64,000 bases of DNA, from NCBI RefSeq assembly GCF_901000735.1, contig NC_081545.1:36139634-36203633 (forward strand). The letters are read 5' to 3'. Shown in pieces: positions 37,201 to 49,623 of the stretch. Position numbers and translations under genes: made by a program. Origin of the DNA: Corylus avellana. Its lineage: Eukaryota > Streptophyta > Magnoliopsida > Fagales > Betulaceae. Each line of letters starts with the position of its first letter. Position 1 is the stretch's first letter. A model generated the notes under the pieces. The model ran no database searches. It saw only the letters and a list, made by a program, of their open reading frames with translations, and was not told where the DNA came from.

Positions 37201-38335
37201 TTTGAGAAGTTCTCTTTTGCAGTGGTGCTATACCAGTTATGGGGAGGTATTTGTTTTATCCATGTTTAAAAAGCTTATTTATCCAACAATGTAGCCTACC
37301 AGCCTTTATTGGTCAAAATCTTCCAAATTGCTGCTTTTGAGTTACAGTTTTTTAGTGTTGCTGTTAGTCTATTACCATTGTTAGAACTGTTCATTGTTAT
37401 TATGCTTGTTCTAATTATTTTTGTTTTGCTCTTTCACAGCAAGTATTATAATTTGCTTCATACTCAATAGGTTTCTTGCCTGTAGGTTTTCAGCTCCTGG
37501 ATGCACTTTTGTGCTGTACGTGTTTTTGCAGAGAGCATTCTGAGATATGGTCTGCCACCATCTTTCTTGGTATATAGACTCTCTTGTTCGTTCATGGATT
37601 TCCAACTAAGCATTTGCTTTTTCACTGAGCATGGCTTGTTGAAATGATTTCAGGCATGTGTTTTAGCTCCGTCAGGAAAAAGTGAGAAGAAAGTACGCTC
37701 AATCCTTGAAGGGTTGTGTGACAGTGCAAACAGGCAAGTGTCCCTAAACCCTTGCCTATTTTTTTATGGCAGCGAATGAGTGAACTTCAATTATGTGGAA
37801 AAAAAAATACTGGGGTCAAGGTCGAAGTAGCCTCCTTAGCTACCTGGGGCAATGTGTAATTGGTGTAGATAAATGAACTCAAGGTACACTGTTTACTTAA
37901 CTTACGAGACCGTTTTATGTGACATGGTCACCTAATTCAGTGGTCCTAGGAGGGATACACCACACTGTCTGGTCGATTAAAATATAGGAAGGTTGTGAAG
38001 AGGTTTAAAACATTTTGGAAATTTTTTGTTGAAAAATATTCATCACATTGTTCTGTTTTTTCTTTTGGGGTGAGATGAAGTTATACGGTGACTAAATACT
38101 TGGGATGAAGACTGAATGAAATTGTTGTATATCTGGAAATTTGGTGGTTCGTTTGTGCATCTTAATGAATTTTTTATTTATTTATTTTTTCTGTTAATCT
38201 GATTAACATTTCCTGATATTGTTTAAATGCAGCACATACTGGAAAACTGAAGATGAAGTTGGAGGAGCGATGGCTGGTCTGGGAGGTGATGCTGATGCCC
38301 ATCCATACGTTTCCTTCACAATCAATCTCGTGTGA
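34220..38335 (+). CDS. VHA-C: V-type proton ATPase subunit C
   Basis: Eleven exons: 34220-34333, 34476-34544, 34759-34886, 34995-35094, 36214-36281, 36388-36529, 36780-36896, 37121-37246, 37486-37569, 37654-37733, 38233-38335. They encode 376 residues; plant subunit C is about 375. The protein (the DET3 product in Arabidopsis) is the stalk subunit that links the V1 sector to the peripheral stators, so it controls assembly of the proton pump on vacuole and trans-Golgi membranes. Conserved landmarks are the N-terminal MATRYWVVSLP, KYPTMSPLREIVD, FRRVADNFRTSARERGFQIRDFEY (split across exons 7 and 8), YGLPPSFL and the terminal HPYVSFTINLV. All introns are GT-AG except intron 10, which begins GC (separate entry). 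Intron 1 carries a CG/CA dinucleotide run at about 34350-34372. Confidence 0.97.
37734..38232 (+). other. GC-AG intron of VHA-C (intron 10)
   Basis: Exon 10 ends AAC-AG at 37733 and the intron starts GCAAGT. The acceptor is AAATGCAG at 38225-38232. Only this junction gives the conserved DSANSTYWKTEDE. The nearest GT (37738) would shift the frame and hit a stop within nine codons. AG|GCAAGT is the typical strong context of the rare GC donors. Confidence 0.9.
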
Positions 38336-40087
38336 TAAGTGCCGAGTCTGAGTTCCTTGTCTGTTACGAAGTCCTAGTCCGAGGATTCCTCTGGACAGCA
38401 ATAATGATGGACAGGATTCAGTGATAGTGTATATTAGATTTAGTATCCTAATTCTTTGGTTGTTTAGATAGGATTTCAGCTTTGGGAGTTTAATCGAATG
38501 AGGGCGAAATCCGTGGGGAAGCTTTTGTCCACTGAAATTTGTATAAGATTTATCTTATTTTCAGTATTTTGCATTTGAAAAGCTTGAAAATAATGCTTTT
38601 GGTGTATTTCTATGATTATATGATATTAATGATTTAAAGATGCAATTTATTCTTGCCATGTGCTACTACTTTATTTGCCATTGAAATGTTATGTTATCCT
38701 TCGGTTCTGTTTTGGATCCGGATTTTCAACAATTTTTTGCAATCTATGGCAGAAAATCTGAGAACTCTTATGGGTCCGTTCCTGACTTCCTGTCCTGGAA
38801 GATTGGTCAAAAGGCCGACTTCCGCCAGGTTTTGCGCTAACAAACCCACGAAGCATAGGTCTCCTATGCAAACCCGAAAAACTTCGTTGTCAACCGAAGC
38901 AGAAGATTACTATTAAGATCATTATTTTTGATTCATCGATAGGCCAGACTTGAGCGAACGACCCTCCATGCACTAAATTAGTCTCAAGAGAATGAATGAT
39001 TTGGTGTTTGAAATACAAGAACATTTTCTAATAAATATAGTAATTTGGACTTTGGAGGGACACAAGATCCTTTGCTTCCTTTTTCTTTTTCTTTTTTTTT
39101 TCCTCCCCCCTTCTAAAGATCATTCCGTTTCTCTATATTTTCATACTGAGAAAGTCTTTTTTTTTAATCTAAAAAAGGGAACGGGGAAAATACAAAGGAG
39201 GGACTTTTCCACTTTCCACTCGTTATTAGAATGGAGGAAAAAAGAGGGAGATTTTTGAATGTCTATACTTTCACATGAAGAATGTCTCCCTTTATTTTCG
39301 CATAGGGTAAATGAAAAGATGTCAAGGGCTTCCATGATCTATATGATGATGAGATGCCGAAAGGACTTCATACTTCCCAAATATCAAACAAAACCTCTTC
39401 AAATTGTTGATTTATTGCTAGAGATGGCTATGAAATTTTGAATCCAATAATATCACATTTGGAATGCCAATTAACAAGAAGGTCACCACGAGAATTTCAG
39501 TATAAGCCTTTAAACAAAAAGATGAATGGCCATCGGTCCCAGCCTCACCCCAATCTTGAAGTATCTTTTAGGGACTATGCCAATGCAAGAGCTTCAGACC
39601 GACATCAAGGCAACTAGCATATTTGGGTTCAAAGAACGTGAAATGCACATGTAAACGACAATGGAAAAAGATCAAGACTTGCAGAGCAACTCAAAACAAG
39701 AAAGCTCCAATAAGAAAATCAAACAGAAAGAACCAGATCGGTGAGATTTTGTAAAGACAAGAAAATATGTTTTTGCTTGTATGAATCGCATAACCCCCAC
39801 CTGGCTATTATTCTTTTGACCATGCTTGTGGGGCACCATGATCCTCTAACATCATATTGCAAATTCAATATGGATCTAACTGTGAAGACACAACCAGAAG
39901 GATGAGACCAAAACCATCCTTCCCATAATAATTAGGAAAATTGGAAAGAGTTATAAATGCAAAAGAATACTCCCACTGGCTTTGAGAGCCATCCAAGCAG
40001 CGCTTGCAATCCTATGTTTATTTAATCCCTATAATTGTCTTCCTAAGTTCCACAAAATGACAAAACTTTCGCTGATGATCTGAAATT
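38336..40087. other. Convergent spacer between VHA-C and phosphate carrier
   Basis: The two flanking genes converge, so both 3' UTRs lie here. A frame at 38746-38916 starting MAENLRTLMGPF has an ATG but no homology I recognise. A T-rich and A-rich patch lies at about 39075-39180. No gene is called. Confidence 0.45.
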
Positions 40088-42876
40088 CTACGCCTTTGCA
40101 ATCACTGTAGTAGCAGTGGCAGCAGCAGGTGTGACACCGCCAGTGGTTGGCCTGCAGAGAAAACCAAATCCCGTTTAGCAATTAAAGTCAATAATATAAA
40201 ACCATATTTACGCAACTAAGCTTTGCAGGTGATGGACTTACAATCCCACAAAAACTTTGAAGGCATCATAGATTCCCCACTGAGCCCCAGTGAGAGTTCC
40301 AATCATGACAATACGGAGAGGAAGCCCACGCGTAAAGAGACCCAACACACCCATCTTCTTCACAGCCTGCAGAAACCAGGAGGCAAAGGGTCAAAGAGAG
40401 TGTGAAGGAATGAACAAGCACCTGGGAACAATGTTAAGGAGAACCACTCACATCACCAACAGTTGCCCCTTTAGCATTGTTGAGGAAAGAGACAAGATTG
40501 TCAGCGGGATGAGACACAATAGCGCAGAATACACCAGCCACATATCCACCAGCAAAACTCACACCGAGCTGCAGACTTTTGCTGCACTGGTCCTTCGGTG
40601 TGGGGATGGCATGCTTATAGATATTCTCCACAATGGTCTCAAAAGATGCAAATTTCATCATTGTATCTGCAAGAATGAACATAATGATTATCTGTAAGAA
40701 GGCATTAACAATAGCTTAATGTGGCAGTTTTCTCTTGCTATGTTCTCTTATCAAATCCCCAAAGGAAGTGCGAACAAATTATGTCACTTAATAAAAATGG
40801 AACCCCAAAACCAAGTTGGAGAGAGAATAAGCTGAGATGGTTACTTTAATGCATATAAGCACGTGGATCAGATTAACAACAGAACACCATCCTAACATCC
40901 AAGTGATTTTTTTTTTCTCTGGTGCTCCAAAATCATCACTAGTTTGCATTTTGTTTGTCAGAAACAGAGTATTATCAATCCAATTACTTTCCCAACCCCA
41001 ACTTACATGGAATCTGACGTCCCCAGAGAGGAACTATTCCCTTGTACAACCTACAATAATTTGACAAATTGGTTAGAAATACATCCTCACATGCAAAGAC
41101 ATATTATTAGAAAAAACTGAACTATTTTGATATGCATACCCAAGAGCGCCTTCAGATTTGACAAACTTTGGAAGCCCATCTGAAAGACCTCTAGCAAAAC
41201 CAGGCTGAGTTTGAACCCGGACTTTCACTGCCTCGAATGGGCAAAGTGCAATATCAGCAATGAACTCAGCAGATGCAGAACCAGCAAGATAGATCAAGGT
41301 CTTGTACTTCGTTGCATACTCGGGTCCAGCAATGTCAGAGTAGTATTTTTTAAAGAACTCATAGAATCCAAACTTGCATGCACCCTGAGCACTGTAACCA
41401 AGCAAGGTCGGCACCCAACCCCTGAAGAAGCCTCTGGCACCCTGCTCCTTTAGCAACACTCCAAATCCAGATGAGATGCTCTTGTACTTAGCAGGGTCAA
41501 TCTGAAAACCAAAAATCTGAAGGTCAATCGATGCCCTTATATACAAGTGTGACACAACATATTAGACAACCACCTTTTTGATGGTTAAGAGAAAAACATA
41601 AGATTCTTCCAAGTTTTCCAACATATTCTTGATATGGAAACAACATAAAGTTATGTCAAATCCTCTAATTAAGTGCAGAAAATTTTGTAAATTCCAATGA
41701 ACTGATATGAAAAACCAATATTAAGTTCCATAACGGAGTTCATTCCTGATATGTGATATTTGGGAATCAAATAAAGCATTAAGCATTTTCTTCATGTAAT
41801 TACATTACCAACCATCAAAAGAAAAATAAGAAAGAGATGTCAGATTACAGTTGATACTAAGGTATATTCCTTAAGAAGCTGATGATATGACCTCAAGATA
41901 CATGATTACGACCAAAAACCCAGGTATTGGAAGATTAGTACATTAGACGAAGAACGATCCTGACAATAGGCAAAATAGTTGAGCCACTTCACAAATGGAG
42001 TCCAGAGTGCAATATCAAAAACTTCTTGAACATGTGAGCCTTAATCGAGTATTGGCAGACGGAACAAATCATCCAAATTAATCGAGGTTCTAAAATATGA
42101 ACTAAACTAAGAAAGAAAACATAAAAAAACTCAATTCTAAAGTCAGTCACAATCTCTAACAGGGAATTATAAGCTCAAAGAATCTAATTACAGATCTGAA
42201 AAGGTAACTATTCCAACATCGAGACTATTAAATCGAAGAAAAATCCAACAAAAAATTCAAGAAAAAGAACTTCAAATCTTCATAACATAAGAAATATATG
42301 ATATTATAACTCTGAAAGACAAACGCCTTTGTGCAACAAAATCAGCGAAGTAATATTTAAAAATAGAAAATCCCTAGCTCAGCAGCAATCCATCCAAACA
42401 AACTCCATCAATCTCAGATCTACACAAAGACCAAGTCAATGTCATAGAACCCACACATACACATATATACAGATCTAATCCGGTAAGAAATGTAGGAAAC
42501 ATCATCAAATCGAAGGAAAAGCGAGGCGAATGTGACGGATCTAAAGGAATCGCACCTGCATATTGCATTTGACAAGGTCGAGAGGAGTGACGGCCGTGTG
42601 AGTGAGACCGCAGCTGAGGATCCCGCCGGCCGTGCAGGCGGCGTAGAAGGCCGGAGAGTACATCTCAATCTTCTTTCCGGGCTCGCTCGGGGCCGCAACG
42701 AAGACGTTGCTCCTCCTCGTCGGCGACGATCCTTCGAGAAGACTCGATGAGAGGCCTGCGCCGCTGCTTCTAGGTTTTGCGCCGAGCATCATTTTCTCGA
42801 GCGTCGTGGCGGAAGACGAGGAGTAGAGGAAGCTCGGGATCAGAGCTTGACGCGAGCTTTTTTCTGAGAGAGCCAT
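40088..42876 (-). CDS. MPT3: Mitochondrial phosphate carrier (PHT3/MPT3 type)
   Basis: Six exons on the minus strand: 42876-42556, 41501-41140, 41050-41007, 40666-40452, 40366-40242 and 40151-40088. Together they give 376 residues. The protein imports inorganic phosphate across the mitochondrial inner membrane with protons to feed ATP synthesis. The three carrier repeats each show the signature: TPLDLVKC (end of exon 1), [11 protein letters not shown] (exon 2) and the phosphate-carrier form [12 protein letters not shown] (exon 4). Residues 1 to about 70 are Ser/Arg-rich and form the transit region. Typical carrier blocks such as [21 protein letters not shown] and [21 protein letters not shown] are intact. 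Intron 1 is about 1.05 kb. The tail ([14 protein letters not shown]) is Ala/Thr-rich, as in plant members. Clade within PHT3 is inferred. Confidence 0.95.
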
Positions 42877-44650
42877 CGCACAGAGAGGCGGAAGCGAAAA
42901 ATGAAAGCTAGAGAGAAGAGAGTTTAGGTTCTCTTTCCCAAACTCTCGCTGCCAAAAGCTTCCACTGTTAGAACTACTTTCCTTTTATTGGTCCAAGTCC
43001 AACGATCAACCCTCTCTCTTTGCGTTATTTATACGAGACGTGCGTGGTGCGTGTGGGAGAAAATGACCATTTGATCAGGGTAAATTACGATTCTGACACT
43101 CTAGAGCAGAGGCGTACGGCTTACCCTTCGAACCAACTGAATTAGGATCCTCTCGGCTGGCACCAGATTGGTTTTATGAGTAATTATGTGGCTGGACGAG
43201 GTGATTTAATCTAATCGGTTACAAAAGAGACCAGCTTAGCGGACCGGCTGTGGCATAAGCATATTCGTTGACACATCTTTGGGAAAATCACTCAACTTGG
43301 GCGTCGCAATTGAAAACTTTAGTTTGGTTCTGCCTGTAATTGTCAAATTACCTGTTTGTTTCCTTGTGTATCTTCTTTTTCCCGAAAATAGTGAGACCCA
43401 AAGGAGAAATAAGTTCTGTTTGTCTGATTTATTATTTCCTAAGCACCATTGAGATTGACCAAGCAGATTTTGGAAACTCGTCTAATATATTCTTAAAGGA
43501 TCTGATCCCCCTACAATTGTTTGCTCCTGCAATGGTATATGTAAGTCTGAAAGGTCCCGGATGAACCCCTTACCGAGCATAGGTCTTCTCACAATCTCTT
43601 GAGATCGTGGAAAATTATGATTCGGTCCAGAAATGGAACTAGACCTATTGGGATTGGATTGGGATGTTATGGGATACACCTCCAAATCTTAATGGAGAAC
43701 CCTTAATGGAAATGTCAACAATATTTCAACATCCTAAAAGAATGCATTTTGACTTTTATAAAGAATATTGGTATGGTATGTTTTAAAAGCCTAATGAAAT
43801 TGTCTCTTTGAAAACACATTTGTCCAATGAAGACCAGAAAGACTCCTTGTTTTTCATGTTCATGAAGCCCTGACAGTAATTCAATTTCAGTGGCTTCAAA
43901 GAATACTGTCAGGTCAGTCCTCTCTCTTTCTTTGTATGTGTGGAGAGAGAGCTTCAATGGGTGCAATGGTAGGTGTGCAACTGCAAAAACAAGTCAGCAG
44001 ATGAATTGGTGTCAATTGAATCAAGTAACAAGAAATTATTAGATGGCACTTGAAAAAATCAGATGCAATCAAATGGATACGAGAACCACAGTATTCCCCA
44101 AAAATGCTTTGTCTTCTCCATTCTAGCAACTCTTGTGGTCAATACAAACAGAAGAACCAATCTTCCATATTAGTTCTGAAAGGCCTAGACCTGATTCTTC
44201 AGAGTGGTTCTTCCTCATTTTCCAATCCATCCATAAGCAATGCCTCTGTTGGAGATGTAGCACTAAAGCTTTGTGGGCTTTGTGAAATGTATTATGCCAT
44301 CATGGTACTTATAGTTCATGATACTTCATGTCTAAAGAGTGACCTGTTGTATGCATAAAAAGCATGCCGTATCAAGCTTCCACAGCATATCCTCGTATGC
44401 GAACTGCTCCAGTGCCAGAAGTTGCATCTGGCCGAGACCTAAACACACCAGGAAAGATATGATGCAACCCCTTTGAATGAGCTCATAGAAAGACAACAGC
44501 CAGGAAAATCTCAACCTTACTACTGCCACTTTCTGATAGGCATCTAGGAAAATCCCAACCTCAAGTAAGGTTAGGCCCTGTTGATAATGACAAAAACGGG
44601 GCACCAGTCTGCACGAAGATTCTCAACTTTCTTATCAAATCTCATAAATA
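42877..44650. other. Carrier promoter and PPR 3' flank
   Basis: The first 100-150 bp form the leader and promoter side of the minus-strand carrier gene. The last 200-300 bp should hold the PPR gene 3' UTR. I find no supportable gene between them. Frames at 43340-43966 and 44050-44604 lie on both strands without domain features. Confidence 0.45.
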
Positions 44651-46794
44651 TCACAAGTAATCCCCACATGTACACAAGCCGTTCCTGAAACGATGAAATC
44701 GCTTTGAATCTCTAACCACAATTTCTCGATTAGCTATCTTGGAAATCAACTTAATTACAGTATGACAGTCACCACAAACCCTAAGATTCTTAATGACCTG
44801 GATTGTTGTACCAGGAGCAGAATTCATGATTCCAAAGGCAACTGCCAGCTTCTCACTATGAACTCGAGGGTTCATTTCCTTCTCTTCCTCAGTAATGTCC
44901 TGAAAAACTGAAGTCGTATTGCGTACATAGCCAAATTCTTGCAGTTTCATGGTTAATTTTTCCAAATACTCATAAATCTTCTGATGTTCTGGATGCTCTC
45001 TGTCTCCAACCCAAAATACATGAACCCTACCATTTAGTTCAACCAAACTGAATCCAGGTGTTTTGACAATTTCATCGTTCTTCATAAGTATTTTCATCCT
45101 TTCAACATCTTCCCACCTTTCAGCATCAGCATATATGTTTAAAAGCACGACATAGTAACCATAATTAGCCGGGTCTAATTCAAACAATTTTCTAGCAGAA
45201 ATCTCACCAAGCTCGACGTTTTTGTGAATTCTACAAGCCCCAAGAAGGGAACCCCAGACTACAGAGTCAGGCCGAACCTTCATCCCCTTGATTAAATCAT
45301 AAGCCTCATTGAGATGACCGGCATCCCCAAGAAGATCAACCATGCAAGCGTAGTGCTCCACCCCAGGTTCTACACCAAATTCATGGTTCATGGAGGTGAA
45401 CCAATGCCAGCCTTCTTTTAAAAGACCAGCATGGCTACAAGCAGCAAGAACTGAGACAAACGTGACGTAATTAGGTTTGACCCCAGCCCCAATCATTTTG
45501 TAGAAGACTTCAAGAGCTTCTGTGGCTTGGCCATGCATTCCATACCCAGCAACCATGGCAGTCCATGACTTCACATTCTTCTCCTTCATGCAATCAAATG
45601 CTTTCCTCGCCATTTCAACTCTCCCACACTTGCTATACATGTCAATAATAGAAGTACCCATAACCACATTCTCCTCCAAGCCCATCTTTATAACCTAATA
45701 CAAAAAAATTTTAAAAAAAATAATGACAAAAAAGAAACATTTACACTCAGGAAAGAATCATTTTTTTTAAGTAAAAATCAAAACATGCCATATACAGAAC
45801 AGAGGGGGTTAGGATCAAAATTTGAAGAGCTAGCAATAATGAAAAGTACCTGATCATGTATACATTGCCCCACTTGCAAAGCCCCCGATTTCGCACAGGC
45901 CAACAACACAGCCGATAAAGTCACTGCACTGTAACTGAGATCACCATTCTTTAACATCCCATTGAAAACGTCCAAAGCCTCTGCGGACAATCCATTTTGT
46001 GCATACATGACAATCATTGAATTCCAAGAAACCGTATCCTTCTCAGCCATCCCGTCAAACACCTTCTTAGACACACGCAGCTCGCCGCACTTGGCATACA
46101 CATCTATCAAAGTATTGCCAACACCCAAATCCCCCTCAAAGCCCCTCTTCACTATAAACCCATGAATCCCCTCCGTAATTCCCTTCACGGATACACGAGA
46201 ACATGCTGAAAGAACCGAGACCATAGCAACTGAATCAATTAAACCTTTCCCATCACCCCCTGCATCACTCTCCTCAATCAACAACTCTTTAAAAAGCGAT
46301 AACGCCTCGTGGGCACTGTCATTTTGAACATAGCCAGTGATCAAGGACGTCCAAGTCACCACATTTCTGCGAGGAATTTCATCGAACAGTGCTCTTGCGT
46401 CACTCAACTCGCCACACTTAGCGTACATGTCAATGAGAGCCGAGGACACAAAGAGGTCCGACTCAAAGCCGAAGACCAAAGCTTGCTGGTGGGCTTGCTT
46501 GCCCGAACGAAGATCGAACAAAGCAGAGCAGGATTTGATGGCGCAGGGGAAAGAGGAACGGTCGGGTCTGAGAGAGAGTTTTCGCATGGACGAGAAGGCT
46601 CGGAGAGCTTCGACGGAGTCGCCGCCCCGAGCCAAATCGGCGATGACGGAGTTCCAGGAGGAGACATTGGTTTTGTCTACGTATTTGCTGAACCAGGTTG
46701 TGAGATTGTGGTTGGTTGAATAGCGGTGTCTGTAAATTTTCCAATACAGTAACGTGACCAAACGTGAAGGAGAGTGTTTGAAAACTTCATTCAT
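44651..46794 (-). CDS. PLS-class PPR protein with E and DYW domains (MEF14-like)
   Basis: Two exons, 46794-45850 and 45694-44651, give 662 residues. About fifteen PPR motifs of the P, L and S types run through most of the protein (for example [20 protein letters not shown] and [20 protein letters not shown]). The E/E+ region ([20 protein letters not shown]) follows, then a DYW deaminase domain. Its zinc/catalytic residues HSE and CGDCH are present. The usual final tripeptide DYW is DYL here (TTG instead of TGG). Such proteins choose C-to-U editing sites in mitochondrial or chloroplast RNA. The neighbouring genes and sequence recall Arabidopsis At3g26782/MEF14, which edits mitochondrial matR. 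That orthology is inferred from memory. The 155-bp intron sits at CIHDQ/VIKMG and is needed to keep the frame. Confidence 0.93.
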
Positions 46795-47528
46795 TCGTTA
46801 AATGTCGCCCTTTTCGCTCCCCTTGATACTTTTCTCGTAATCATTTTGTGCTTTGGCTGCTATTTTATGAAGGCCCAAGGGGCAACAGGCAGGCAGGGAC
46901 GTAACTACAAAAATATCCAAGTTTTCTTTTAAAAGTTTTTTATTAAGTTAAATATAAAATGTATTTTTAGAATTAAACATACTTTGACTCCTCTAATTAG
47001 AAATCTTAGTTCCAACCCTATAAGAAATATATAATAGATCTAATGTTCACCAAAAACTATAAAATGACAATAATTGTTGACGAGTCTTAATTTTCTAGAT
47101 TCGGAGCAAGTGTAATGAAAGTTAGCGAGAGGAAACTCAAATCCTACATTATTTGGGCAAAGCTCGGACACGTGCCCAAATAGGGTGTAACTCAAATGTC
47201 CTCTCACATGAGCTTCCATCCCATTGCATATGCAATGACAGATCTGACAGTAACCAATCCACATTCTTTATTCTAAGTCTCTTTTTTATTATGCATAACC
47301 AGTACCATATGATTGATGAATGATGATTTGCTTATAATTTGGTTTTGAAACCAAGGAATATAAATATCGCATATAACCATACATTATGGTTTCCTTATAA
47401 TTCTCAAGGGCATCACTTTACCATAAAAATGAATGCAAATTATTTCAAGCACAAAAAAAAAAAAAAGAAAAAAGAAAAAAAGGAAAATTAAAAGCTCTCT
47501 ATCACCCAAAATACATAAAGTAATATGC
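46795..47528. other. Spacer, PPR upstream region
   Basis: AT-rich DNA with the PPR gene promoter at its left end and the 3' UTR of the small AGP-like gene at its right end, including an A-rich tract at about 47452-47483. No gene is seen. Confidence 0.45.
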
Positions 47529-47876
47529 TCAAACAACAACGCTAGAGATTAGTATTGTAATGAACAAACTAACAAGTCCAACACTACAAATGGTGATGCC
47601 ACTGCGAAACCTAACTGAATTGGAGGACCTCTTCCCCACAAACTGGCCGGAGCTTGGCACTGGTGCAAATGCCTCTGAATTAGGAGGAGCCGCAGAGCTT
47701 AGAGGCCGCTGATCAGTCGGAGAAGGGAAAAATGAGGACATATTGGGTGCAGTTACATACGGTGTAACAGCTGGAGAAGCTGAAATTGTAGGCTCACAAG
47801 TTGAAATTCGACCGTGCAATATAGCAAAGAAGATGACCATAGATAAAGCAGCACATAATTTGGTGGGAGTAGCCAT
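47529..47876 (-). CDS. Small secreted AGP-like, probably GPI-anchored protein
   Basis: A single exon of 115 residues. Residues 1-27 (MATPTKLCAALSMVIFFAIL...) form a clear signal peptide. The middle (about 30-75) is rich in Pro, Ser, Ala and Thr (for example SPAVTPYV, APVPSSGQFVG), suited to hydroxyproline O-glycosylation. A basic segment, KRSSNSVRFRSG, precedes a C-terminal hydrophobic stretch of about 20 residues (ITICSVGLVSLFITILISSVV), as in GPI-anchor signals. The overall plan matches short arabinogalactan-type or unclassified GPI-anchored wall proteins. I do not recognise a named family. A transmembrane anchor instead of GPI is possible. Confidence 0.75.
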   Translation of the reverse strand: MATPTKLCAALSMVIFFAILHGRISTCEPTISASPAVTPYVTAPNMSSFFPSPTDQRPLSSAAPPNSEAFAPVPSSGQFVGKRSSNSVRFRSGITICSVGLVSLFITILISSVVV

Positions 47877-49623
47877 GGATAGCTGAGTACTTCAGCTAAA
47901 ATTGCAAGATAAATATAGTGATAAGGATGTGGGTGAAATGCTGAAGAGTAAGTGCTAATGCTCTGTGCCTGTGATCTTTTTTTTGGTGAATGTCACGGGA
48001 TACATAGTAGCAGGTTTAATTAATCATGCTGTCTTTTTCTTCAAAAACAAAAAAAAAAAAAAAAGTTCTGATGTCTTTTACTCTTATTTATAAGGACCAA
48101 GGGTCCGCATGTTTCAGCTCCCTCTCCTCGCCCATGTGAGCTGGCCATTATGAGGACCGAAGTGCCACCGATTTGTCAACTTCGTATTTGAGTGATTAGC
48201 TTGACAAAGTTAGATACCCCATCAAATGGAATCGTGAATCTTTTAAAAACCAGGGTCCAACCACCTTAAATGTGATGATGAGGTGTAATAACTCGGATTT
48301 AGGTCCTTCATATTTTAAATAAACCATTTAAATTCTTTCACATCATTTAAAAATATAAAAACTCTCACACTCTGTTACGTATTTATACCAGAACCATCTA
48401 CGTAGCAAGCTTGATAATATCCTACGATCTCAATCCAAAAATTCTGGTTCCAAAAACATTTGAAATGAAAGATTTAGATCTCATGATTTAATGAATTGAA
48501 CTTCTCCCAATCCCCCAACACAAGAGAATAATTGATTAGAAGTTGGACTCGGCTCAACTATTATGGTCTGCATAATACTATCTGAAACAGTGCTAAAGAT
48601 TTTTTTTAATTTTTGGATCTAACATTGCTTAATTAAACTTCACATGTTGTGTGATATGTACTTTTGCCCATCTAATAAGCCTTCTTTTGTCCTCAATTTC
48701 CCCCCACTCATGGAGAATATTTTGTAACAGGTCATCTAGCCTTCTTAAACTACCGGTCAACCGTGCACAAGATGATGAGAAATAACACTACAAATTGAAA
48801 GACCAGGCAATCTCCAAACCAATTAGTACCAGATTAATTGTTATTTGAATCATAAACCAGTGTCTGGATAGCATAGGGAGTGTAGGCAATCTCCAAACCA
48901 AGTAACAGATTAATTGTTATTTGAATCTTAAACCAGTGTCTAGATAGCGTAGGGAGTGTAGCATCATCGTCTACTAAAATAAGTAATACATGAAACAATA
49001 CCACGAGCAAGGTAACAATAATAAAACAAATGGTATTGGATCCCGATCACGTGTTATAAAAAAGTTCATATGAAAGTTTGCTCAAGCTCCTCCTATTTAA
49101 ACAGGTGCCCAAACAGTCCAAGTCCTATTTATTCGGACTGCTCACACTTGTCCAAACAAGTGGGGCTCAAACAGGCTCTCAAAGGGCATCTATTTAAAAG
49201 AAGACATTTGGAGATGACATTCTTCCAACCAAAGATAATACAATACGCGTGCGTAGTAACATAGCTCCTGTAGTATTTCATAAATAAGAAAGAGATAAAA
49301 GTACGTCGAAGTTCTTAAATTTTGAAAAAGCTTATTTTTCTCCAAAAACACACGAAATTACATGATTTTTCACTCTATGATAACAACTCTTGATAAATGC
49401 TACAAATTAAAAGAATCACCCAGTACAACGACCCAACTACCAGAACAATTCTTTTTTCTATGGAGTTGAATCCGGAAATAAATATATTGAAGATTACAAC
49501 AAGGTGTGCCAATTCATGTGAAATAATGCACCATACAAGTTCTATCCATGAATCACAATAATGCAAGAATTGGGTGATAATTACCACCTCTTAGAAACTT
49601 CCATGTGAGGCAAAATTCTCCAA
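47877..49623. other. Spacer between AGP-like gene and mutase-like gene
   Basis: This contains the AGP-like gene promoter, a poly-A run at about 48044-48064 and a tandem duplication at 48806-48960 (separate entry). The rightmost few hundred bases are likely the 3' UTR of the mutase-like gene. Frames at 49070-49264 and 49375-49587 are not convincing. Confidence 0.45.
48806..48960. repeat. Tandem duplication of about 77 bp
   Basis: Copy 1 (48806-48884) and copy 2 (48885-48960) both read GGCAATCTCCAAACCAA ... AGATTAATTGTTATTTGAATC ... AGGGAGTGTA. They differ by a 3-bp indel and a few substitutions, so the duplication is fairly recent. Confidence 0.9.

Noticed and set aside
38746..38916. 57-codon frame starting MAENLRTLMGPF
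   Set aside because: It lies in a convergent 3' spacer with no homology I recognise.
45962..46723. Plus-strand frames of 67-136 codons opposite the PPR gene
   Set aside because: They are antisense shadows of well-supported PPR repeats.
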